A program made the translations under genes and the position numbers. A DNA stretch of 5,971 nucleotides from Bacillota bacterium. GTDB taxonomy: Bacteria > Bacillota > Clostridia > Lachnospirales > Cellulosilyticaceae. A model generated the notes under the pieces. That model ran no database searches. It saw only the letters and a list, made by a program, of their open reading frames with translations, and was not told the origin of the DNA. The DNA is taken from NCBI GenBank assembly GCA_023457875.1, contig JAEXBC010000111.1, forward strand, positions 1 through 5,971, given 5' to 3'. This document shows positions 1 to 5,273 of the stretch, piece after piece (position 1 is the first letter of the stretch; each line of letters opens with the position of its first letter).

Positions 1-47
1 CGTATTATCTTGTCCTTTAAAGTTTTTTCATAAGTTTTCTTTTGCAT
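1..47 (-). CDS. Start of a probable insertion-sequence transposase (helix-turn-helix OrfA type), cut by the window edge
   Basis: Reading leftwards from an ATG at 47-45, the frame gives MQKKTYEKTLKDKII and then leaves the window. A good ribosome site, AAGGAG (complement of 57-62), lies nine bases before the ATG and fixes this start. The opening, a basic stretch of the K-x-Y-x-x-x-L/F-K type, is how many IS3-family OrfA and related helix-turn-helix transposase proteins begin, in which this subunit recognises the element ends. Only 15 residues are visible, so the family is an inference. The context supports it: the gene lies next to a neighbouring frame that has been cut off abruptly, with what looks like an element end in between. 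It could instead be another small DNA-binding protein. Confidence 0.45.
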   Translation of the reverse strand, partial: MQKKTYEKTLKDKII

Positions 48-134
48 GTGTTTTAACTCCTTAGTCTTTGAAATAATTATACAATCTATTTCTACTATGG
101 TGTTACAACTTTATTATATCAGTTTAAGCTGACA
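1..134 (-). mobile_element. Possible end of an insertion sequence (rest lies left of the window)
   Basis: The calcium-repeat reading frame of the neighbouring toxin gene starts abruptly at about 128-135, and a transposase-like start codon lies at 47 facing away. Read on the minus strand, the DNA from 134 inwards begins TGTCAGCTTAAACTGA. A terminal TG is typical of IS3-family ends, and TCAGTTTAAGCTGA at 119-132 is an imperfect palindrome. The opposite end and any target duplication are outside the window, so the boundary is inferred from where the toxin homology stops. Confidence 0.35.
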
Positions 135-142
135 TTATTAAC

Positions 143-520
143 TATGAATTAGATACTGATCAAGATGGTTTAGCGGATGGATTAGAAATGAGACTGGGCA
201 CGGATTTTAATAATATAGATACAGATGCAGATGCCTTGCCAGATGGTTATGAAGTGTTTACTCTTGGAACCAATCCATTAGAGACTGATTCTGATAATAA
301 TGGTATAAGTGATAGTGATGAAGATTTTGATGAAGATGGATTAGATAACTTGCAGGAGCAGCAACTAGTAACTGATCCTCGATTAAATGATACAGATGCG
401 GATAAATTGAGCGATGGGGATGAAATTAACGAGTATCACACCGATCCACTGTTATATGATACAGATGGTGATACAATAGGTGATGGAGATGAAATTAAAT
501 TAGGCCTTAATCCATTAGCG
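143..520 (+). repeat. Tandem acidic calcium-binding repeats (thrombospondin type 3-like), coding
   Basis: At least five units with the pattern D-T-D-x-D-x-(L/I)-x-D-G-x-E lie in a row: DTDQDGLADGLE upstream of the ATG, then DTDADALPDGYE, TDSDNNGISDSDEDFDEDG, DTDADKLSDGDE and DTDGDTIGDGDE. They are separated by short linkers ending in (G/N)TDP- or TNP-like turns. Such repeats bind calcium and stiffen extracellular proteins. Unit 1 lies upstream of the first possible start codon, which shows that the gene is truncated. Confidence 0.8.
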
Positions 521-3298
521 TCTAGTACTAATGGTGTTCCTGATAATGAATACATGATAGAGCAAACAGCATCTCAGGAAGCGCTTGAGTATGTTAATAC
601 TGAAGAAAATGCCTATGAATTATCCATTGATATGACAGCTTCAGGAAATGCGGCAGACAACATTATTGTTTCAACAAGTCAGTATACAAATAGTTTAGCT
701 TCAAATGATGCCATTGTAGGGCAGACTATTAGTGTTGATTATTATAGTGGAAAGATTGAAAAAGGAACCTTATCATTTAAGGTTGATGCACAGGTTATAC
801 AAGACGCCACAGAAAAAGGACTTATAAATAGTGAAGCACAAGGCATAGAGAAATTCTATGTGTTTAACTTTAATGAAGATCTTAATATGTTGATTCCGGT
901 GCCAACCACTTATGATCAAATCAATCGTACATTAGTTACAGATTTTATAGGTAATGGAACTTATTGTGTGATGAATGTGGAAAAGTGGCTTGTTGATATA
1001 GGGGCATTAGAGAATAGTACAAGCAATGTAAACGATAGTAATAGCACGTATTCATTATTAGCTACTAACAAACAATTTTCTACCGAATTAATGAGCCCAA
1101 TGACATTTTCTGCTAATGAAAGTATTAGACCATTAAGTAGCAATGGTCAAAAAAAGGTTGACCTCGTTTTTGTAATAGACACAGGCTATACTATGAAGCC
1201 AGTACTTGAGTCTGTGAAAAAAGGAATTAAAGCGATTGTTAATATACTTATCGAAGACAATATAGATGTTGAGGTTTGCATTATTGATGTAAAAGATGTG
1301 AATCAAATCAATAGTCCGCAAGTTATACAGATTAACGGAACGCCAGCACCACAAGCAGAAGGTAATAGAGCCTTAAGCTTTACTAATGATATAGGGCATC
1401 TAGAAACGATAGTAGATGATTTGGCTGCTGAAGGTGGCTATGATTATTATACATTGGGTACTCAAATGGCGGGGGTGGCTTATACCACAACGTTACCCTA
1501 TAGGCAAGGCGCTAATAAATTTGTATTGTTATTAACTGACAAGTGTACAGGAATTGACAATTATCATGGATATAGCACAATTTTTGAACTTTTAGATGAT
1601 TTAAAGGCTAAAAATATTAGTTTTAGCGCGTCGTCTATGAATAGAGTTCTAGAGGGGTCTATTCCAGACAATACAGTGCAAAACTATAGGAGATACATAA
1701 ATAGAGGAAATGGAATTTTTGTGCCACTTAGAAACTTTGATTTTGATGTTGAAATATTTACAGACTTTGTAGTAACTAATCTTATTGAACAAAAGGAATT
1801 TAAAATATTAGGAAATGTTGATTTAGAAGAAATTACTTTAGATGCACCATTAGTAAAAGGTGGTCAAACAGATTCTGATGAAGACAGTTTAACGGATAGT
1901 GAAGAAGTAGACTGGAGTTATGATCGTATATCATATACAAGCACGGGGTACGAATTACCAACTTTACAAAATCTATGGTTTGACATTGATAGGTCGTATG
2001 ATTATGACATGGAGGACTTTCCTTTTTCAGCAGAATTTAGTCAGATTAAGGTATTGCCACTACTATCGCATCCTTTACAAGAAGATAGCGATAATGATGG
2101 TTTGACAGATTATGAAGATACTATGCCATTTAGAAACGATTATAAAGTAGTTTGGAGTAAAGTTAGTAATGAGGAACATATTTACTATTTTGGACAACTT
2201 AAGTATAGTGAAGACAGTTTAAGGTTAATTGATTATACTATTGCTACTAAACAATACATTGTTAAGGCGTATATAGATGGAGAATGGGAAATAGTTGATG
2301 AACAGGTAGAGTTTCAAAACATTGATATAGGGCAAGAAGTAGGCTCTTCGGTAATAGAAGCAAATATTACTGAAGAAGGAAAAATACAAATATCTCATCC
2401 TGATCAGGATATCATCTTTAATTTAGATCCATTTAGGAATTTTGCTAGTCAAATGATAGAACAAGGAATAGAAGATAATGATTATAGAAGATTAGGTATT
2501 CAAATGGGAATAATAGATTCTTGCCTAATGCCATACGATATGGGACTTGAATTATGGGGAGGGCCAGGTACAAGTGAACCCGTGAATTTTACAGTCATTC
2601 CATCTAGTTCAAAGATTAAAATGTGCGTTTTATCATTATTAGGATATGAGGAAACAGACTTACAAGAAAACGAAACCTATCTAATGGCAAAGATACAGAC
2701 AGAAGAAATTGTAAGTATTGTATCTCTTGTAGGGATTATTGGGGGAGTTGCAAAACTAATAGAAGGTGGCATAAAGATTGTTGGAGGTACGTACTTTACA
2801 TCCGGTACTGGAGGAGCATCAATACCTATTGCTATTGATGGTATAGGTGATGTAGCATTAGGGGTAGCAGGAACAAAAATTGCTTATTCCATTGGCACTA
2901 ATTCAACTAATCAATCAAATAAAGACAAAGAGACCTTGAAAAAATTAAAGGGAAAATCTTTTGGTGAAAGTAGTGAAGTTGCTAAGCTTTTAGATAAGAT
3001 GCCTGAATTAACCGGTACTAATAGAGAAAAGTTGTTATCTGTTGTACAAGACGCAGATTTAAACAAAATAGTTAATGAGCTTTATAGAGAAGGAGCCATA
3101 GTTGGAGACGGTGGAACTGCAGCTAAACTTGTAGAAGAATTTAATAATGGATCATCAAGGCATTTACAAAAAGCGATAGAGAGGTTGGGAAATCTGAACG
3201 ATTTGGCTGATACAGGTCGATTAGGCTTGAATGATATGGATATACTAGATGCATTGAGAACTGATTTAGAGTACGCGATTAATTTATTTCAAAAATAG
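188..3298 (+). CDS. 5'-truncated modular surface/secreted polymorphic toxin: calcium-binding repeats, vWA-like domain, C-terminal toxin module
   Basis: The first ATG gives 1036 residues. Visible in order: acidic DxDxDG-type (thrombospondin type 3-like) calcium-binding repeats at about 11-105; a beta-rich linker at 120-265; a von Willebrand factor A-like domain at about 323-535, starting KKVDLVFVIDTGYTM and with FVLLLTDKCTG at 445-455; two more acidic repeats at 561-575 and 632-645; a hydrophobic Gly-rich segment at about 841-896; and a C-terminal module at about 910-1036 containing GDGGTAAK and SRHLQKAIERL. From knowledge of such architectures, the repeats and vWA part form an extracellular stalk or adhesion part, and the tip is the variable toxin. 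There is no signal peptide. The frame is open upstream to 128 and already encodes a repeat (YELDTDQDGLADGLE) before the ATG, and ATG 188 has no ribosome site of its own. The true start is therefore lost, probably through the insertion sequence on the left. The toxin activity is unassigned. The immunity candidate follows 11 bases on. Confidence 0.8.
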   Translation: MRLGTDFNNIDTDADALPDGYEVFTLGTNPLETDSDNNGISDSDEDFDEDGLDNLQEQQLVTDPRLNDTDADKLSDGDEINEYHTDPLLYDTDGDTIGDGDEIKLGLNPLASSTNGVPDNEYMIEQTASQEALEYVNTEENAYELSIDMTASGNAADNIIVSTSQYTNSLASNDAIVGQTISVDYYSGKIEKGTLSFKVDAQVIQDATEKGLINSEAQGIEKFYVFNFNEDLNMLIPVPTTYDQINRTLVTDFIGNGTYCVMNVEKWLVDIGALENSTSNVNDSNSTYSLLATNKQFSTELMSPMTFSANESIRPLSSNGQKKVDLVFVIDTGYTMKPVLESVKKGIKAIVNILIEDNIDVEVCIIDVKDVNQINSPQVIQINGTPAPQAEGNRALSFTNDIGHLETIVDDLAAEGGYDYYTLGTQMAGVAYTTTLPYRQGANKFVLLLTDKCTGIDNYHGYSTIFELLDDLKAKNISFSASSMNRVLEGSIPDNTVQNYRRYINRGNGIFVPLRNFDFDVEIFTDFVVTNLIEQKEFKILGNVDLEEITLDAPLVKGGQTDSDEDSLTDSEEVDWSYDRISYTSTGYELPTLQNLWFDIDRSYDYDMEDFPFSAEFSQIKVLPLLSHPLQEDSDNDGLTDYEDTMPFRNDYKVVWSKVSNEEHIYYFGQLKYSEDSLRLIDYTIATKQYIVKAYIDGEWEIVDEQVEFQNIDIGQEVGSSVIEANITEEGKIQISHPDQDIIFNLDPFRNFASQMIEQGIEDNDYRRLGIQMGIIDSCLMPYDMGLELWGGPGTSEPVNFTVIPSSSKIKMCVLSLLGYEETDLQENETYLMAKIQTEEIVSIVSLVGIIGGVAKLIEGGIKIVGGTYFTSGTGGASIPIAIDGIGDVALGVAGTKIAYSIGTNSTNQSNKDKETLKKLKGKSFGESSEVAKLLDKMPELTGTNREKLLSVVQDADLNKIVNELYREGAIVGDGGTAAKLVEEFNNGSSRHLQKAIERLGNLNDLADTGRLGLNDMDILDALRTDLEYAINLFQK

Positions 3299-3309
3299 GA
3301 GATGTTAAA

Positions 3310-3678
3310 ATGGATAAACAAACAGAAGAATTTTTTACGAGAATGATCATGTGGTTACCGGAAACTGAAATTGAATATCAAATAATGGAAAAAAAATATG
3401 GTAAAGTACTTGAGACAGTTGCTATTGAAGACATTTTTATGCCAGAGCTTATTAAGTTATTAGATTCAGATAAGGAAATAGAGCTTTTAAAAAATATATT
3501 TGATTATTTTGAGTTTGTATCAAATTGTGGTAATGAGCATTTGATTAATATTTTCAGCATAACAGTGCTGGAAATATTAGGAAATGACAAAAGAATACTA
3601 GATATAGCTAAAAAATATATGGGTCCAATGACAGTGCAACTTCAAATTGAAGCTGATAGAGATTTAGGAAGAATATGA
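3310..3678 (+). CDS. Small helical cytosolic protein, candidate immunity protein of the upstream toxin
   Basis: This encodes 122 residues with no signal peptide or membrane segment, rich in Glu, Asp, Ile and Leu and predicted by eye to be almost all helical. AGGAG at 3297-3301 overlaps the stop codon of the toxin gene and stands eight bases before the ATG, so the two genes are very probably cotranscribed and translationally coupled. The second half carries the features LLKNIFDYFEF, TVLEILGN and YMGPMTVQLQIEADRDLGR. From memory this resembles a family of short helical proteins of the DUF7674 kind found beside polymorphic toxins, but this was not checked. The inferred role is to bind and neutralise the C-terminal module of the preceding protein inside the producing cell. 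A cytosolic immunity protein suggests a cytosolic toxin target. The function rests on gene order; no biochemical activity can be read from the sequence. Confidence 0.7.
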   Translation: MDKQTEEFFTRMIMWLPETEIEYQIMEKKYGKVLETVAIEDIFMPELIKLLDSDKEIELLKNIFDYFEFVSNCGNEHLINIFSITVLEILGNDKRILDIAKKYMGPMTVQLQIEADRDLGRI

Positions 3679-3775
3679 TACTATTTATTTTCAAGATAAA
3701 TTATTTATATTATACTTTTTCTGTTACTATTCAGCAGTGAAAAAATAAGTAACGACTGATATACCGATTAAAATA

Positions 3776-3886
3776 GAGGACTTTTGGGCTAAATCGAAAT
3801 TTTATTATGAATTTCAAGGCTCGAAAGTTCTTTTTTGTAAATTTTGTAAATTCGCAGTTTTTTGCCTCAAATTATGCATTACTAAC
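3776..3886 (+). repeat. Imperfect direct repeat, copy A
   Basis: The segment beginning GAGGACTTTTGGGCTAAAT recurs in the same orientation at 4463-4572 (GAGGACTTTCGGGCCAAAT). The first about 85 bases align closely with substitutions and three single-base gaps. Similarity fades over the last 25, where both end near a TAAC or GTAAC. Neither copy holds an uninterrupted gene that is shared with the other. The copies bracket the IS200-type remnant. This is probably a dispersed non-coding repeat or an end fragment of another element. Confidence 0.75.
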
Positions 3887-3928
3887 ATATTTATTTCAGA
3901 TTTTGAAGGACTTTCTTCTATTAAATAT

Positions 3929-3957
3929 GGGGGGTATCTCAATGCACCCCCGGGGGT
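3929..3957. other. Alternative hairpins from a G6 - C5 - G5 tract arrangement
   Basis: Six Gs (3929-3934) and T3935 are followed ten bases later by ACCCCC (3946-3951), immediately followed by GGGGGT (3952-3957). The C tract can pair with either G tract. ACCCCCGGGGGT is a perfect 12-bp palindrome, and GGGGGT/ACCCCC at 3930-3935 and 3946-3951 forms a 6-bp stem with a 10-base loop. The surroundings are AT-rich, so the tracts stand out. An 8-bp inverted repeat, TCTCAATG (3937-3944) with CATTGAGA (4007-4014), could close a larger fold. No known RNA family is recognised; this may be the end of a mobile element. Confidence 0.4.
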
Positions 3958-4134
3958 ACATTCACTTATTTACGCGAAATAGTTTCTTCACAACAACCTA
4001 AAGGCACATTGAGACTGTAGTCAAGCTGTCACGTTAAACACTAGTAATATCAAGGTTTAGAATGATTATGCTTTAAGTCTTTTTGTGCGTTTTGAGGCCT
4101 GTTTTTATTAAATTAATGTTCCTACAGACAGAGG

Positions 4135-4179
4135 GGGCTAGAGCAAACCACACGTAAAACGGGTGGTTTGCTCTAGCCC
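4135..4179. repeat. Strong hairpin with a 17-bp perfect stem, tail of the IS200-type remnant
   Basis: GGGCTAGAGCAAACCAC (4135-4151) is the exact reverse complement of 4163-4179. An A/G mismatch and three further pairs (CGT 4153-4155 with ACG 4159-4161) extend the stem up to an AAA loop. A second short hairpin, GCCCT-ATA-AGGGC at 4176-4188, shares the foot of the stem, so the two compete. There is no T-run on either side, so this is probably a subterminal element hairpin and not a classic terminator, although it could block read-through into tnpA or the toxin operon. Confidence 0.7.
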
Positions 4180-4462
4180 TATAAGGGCATATTACTGGCA
4201 GCGTCTAAAGACACTTGAATTGTGTGCCAACCGCATGATTTTCTCTGGCTTCCCCTAAAGGAGAGTTTTTTATTTAGCCTTTTTTATCGGCTCACCCGTA
4301 AACGGGTCTATGTATTCTTGTATGGCTTTTTTGTTTCGTCCAACTGTATTAGCATAGTATCCTTTACACCAAAATTGTCTGTTCCCATATTTATATTTTA
4401 AGTTGGTATGTCTATCAAAAATCATCAATGAACTTTTACCTTTTAAGTATCCCATAAATTGT
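4135..4462 (-). mobile_element. Remnant of an IS200-type (IS200/IS605 family) element
   Basis: The remnant comprises the C-terminal part of the single-strand transposase TnpA, reading leftwards, plus its characteristic tail of hairpins (4135-4188). The 5' part of the element is missing: the transposase homology stops where direct repeat copy B begins at 4463. IS200 elements move as single strands and carry subterminal hairpins rather than inverted terminal repeats, which fits the hairpin tail. The remnant is not expected to move by itself. The left boundary is an estimate taken at the outer edge of the main hairpin. Confidence 0.65.
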
Positions 4463-4479
4463 GAGGACTTTCGGGCCAA
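4270..4479 (-). pseudogene. tnpA: Truncated and internally deleted IS200-type transposase (TnpA, Y1 HUH family)
   Basis: The 69-codon frame contains FMGYLKGKSSLMIFDRH, then FWCKGYYANTVGRNKKAI, then EYIDPFTGEPIKKAK. These are hallmark C-terminal blocks of IS200-type TnpA, an HUH nuclease that uses one catalytic tyrosine to cut and rejoin single-stranded element ends. Full-length members are about 130-155 residues. The HUH motif half is absent here. Residues 1-6, including the Met, are encoded by direct repeat copy B and are not transposase sequence, so true homology starts at about Gln7. The run from AIQEYI straight into DPFTGEP seems to skip the segment that usually separates the catalytic-tyrosine helix from the C-terminal tail, which suggests an in-frame deletion between two similar EYI codon stretches. 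It is not functional. Confidence 0.8.
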
Positions 4480-4572
4480 ATTGAAGTTTTATTATAAATT
4501 TCAAGATCTGGAAGTCTTTTTTGTAAATGCGTAAATTCGTTGTTTTTCATCTCCAATTATTGCCTTCGTAAC
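4463..4572 (+). repeat. Imperfect direct repeat, copy B
   Basis: This is the second copy of the 3776-3886 segment, in the same orientation, about 690 bases downstream. Its first base coincides with the point where the IS200-type transposase homology ends, so this repeat, or a recombination at it, is probably what truncated that gene. Homologous recombination between copies A and B would delete the remnant. What the repeat originally was is unknown. Confidence 0.75.
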
Positions 4573-4655
4573 CAAAATCTTTTATAATCATTTCTTGTAT
4601 GAAAAATGACAACTGAGGTGAAGATGACTAAGAATTACTTAAAGAAATTTATTAA

Positions 4656-4942
4656 ATATACAAAGAACGTTTGTTGTATAGAAGATGGGACATAGAGAAT
4701 AGTTTGTTTAATAAACTAAAAACATATGGTGCTTAATGCATTGTTTCATGCATCACATAAATGCAATTGAAGCTATTTTATATGTGATGAGTATAGCCTC
4801 TAATCTGATGCAACTATTTATTTTTAAAAGACTAAGAGGAAATGAAATACATCAATTTACTCAAAAAGAAATAATTAGATTGTTGGAAAAAGAGCCCTAT
4901 CTACTGAAATATAATAAGAAGTATATTTTTGATACCACATAG
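4656..4942 (+). pseudogene. Frameshifted C-terminal fragment of a DDE transposase
   Basis: Two adjoining frames give one recognisable protein end. From 4656 the frame reads YKERLLY then RRWDIENSLFNKLKTYG and stops at 4734-4736. From 4736, in another frame, HCFMHHINAIEAILYVMSIA leads into SNLMQLFIFKRLRG and the end at 4942. R-W-x-I-E followed by F-x-x-L-K is the conserved glutamate region of DDE transposases of IS4-like type, and N-L-M-Q-L-F with R-L-R is a common C-terminal helix of such proteins. The catalytic Glu helix survives. The two upstream aspartates, and everything else before 4656, are gone, and a TAA lies just upstream at 4653. It is a dead relic. The exact IS family is not certain. 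Confidence 0.7.
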
Positions 4943-5170
4943 TAGTCGGATTAACCGAAAAGGAAGGGAGAATGTTGGGGTAAGAGGGAATTATATCTAT
5001 TTTTATAAAACACTGTATAAGGAGTGTAAAAGAAAGCAAGAGTTCATTGAAAATTCATTAATTATAGTATAAAATCAAGTCAGAAGCGAAAGTGCTGATA
5101 TTTAACTAGAAGTGTCTTATGGATTTCGTCCAAAGAGAGATGAAAAATAAGAGAGCATAAGTTCGTAGAG
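4943..5170. other. Non-coding stretch between the transposase relic and the dehydrogenase promoter
   Basis: No gene or RNA family is recognised on either strand, and no open frame here has both a start codon and a ribosome site. A weak promoter-like pair, TTGAAA at 5047-5052 and TATAAA at 5068-5073, has a 15-base spacer, which is short for sigma-70. It is noted here but not claimed as a promoter. Confidence 0.4.
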
Positions 5171-5198
5171 TTGACATTAGTGATTTATAAGGTATAAT
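5171..5198 (+). promoter_or_regulatory. Consensus sigma-70-type promoter for the glutamate dehydrogenase gene
   Basis: Perfect -35 TTGACA (5171-5176) and perfect -10 TATAAT (5193-5198) boxes have a 16-base spacer. Transcription would begin near 5205, leaving a leader of roughly 70 bases. No riboswitch or attenuator hairpin is recognised in the leader, so strong constitutive-type initiation is the simplest reading. Confidence 0.8.
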
Positions 5199-5262
5199 TA
5201 ATGATATGTTTTGAAAAAGACAGAATTAAATCATAATTTCACAAAAAACAACAAATTAAGTG

Positions 5263-5268
5263 AGGGAG
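5263..5268 (+). promoter_or_regulatory. Ribosome binding site of the dehydrogenase gene
   Basis: AGGGAG lies five bases before ATG 5274 and decides that start. Confidence 0.75.
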
Positions 5269-5273
5269 ATACT

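Larger units (their letters stand above)
3679..4134. other. Gene-free stretch after the immunity gene, containing one copy of a direct repeat and G/C-tract hairpins
   Basis: No convincing gene is seen on either strand. The longest open stretch (3807-4001, plus) starts inside repeat copy A, has no ribosome site, and gives a Phe/Asn-rich product with no recognisable motif. No hairpin followed by a T-run, as expected of an intrinsic terminator, is seen directly after the immunity gene. The only candidate is a weak 6-bp stem (3723-3728 with 3748-3753). Structured elements present are listed separately. Confidence 0.5.

Noticed and set aside
961..1354. Two minus-strand open frames (961-1143 and 1133-1354) inside the large toxin gene
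   Set aside because: They lie opposite a long coding frame with clear domain structure and show no recognisable motifs of their own. They are shadows.
1920..2105. Plus-strand 61-codon frame within the toxin gene
   Set aside because: It is out of frame with the recognised calcium repeats and linker, with no motif. It is a shadow.
3723..3753. 6-bp inverted repeat GTTACT/AGTAAC as a terminator for the toxin-immunity unit
   Set aside because: It has a weak AT-rich stem, a 19-base loop and no following T-run.
3807..4001. 64-codon plus-strand frame after the immunity gene
   Set aside because: It starts within non-coding repeat copy A, has no ribosome site, and is low-complexity Phe/Asn-rich. The matching part of copy B does not keep the frame because of single-base gaps.
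4463..4540. Minus strand of repeat copy B read as protein (EFTHLQKRLPDLEIYNK...)
   Set aside because: The open frame is short and is not conserved in copy A, which carries length changes and a stop. It is probably chance.
3776..4572. The two direct repeats as part of a CRISPR array
   Set aside because: There are only two copies, each about 110 bp and diverged, nearly 700 bases apart, with no spacer pattern and no cas gene.
5199..5273. Riboswitch or attenuator in the dehydrogenase leader
   Set aside because: The leader is about 70 bases, AT-rich and without a stable stem or conserved motif.
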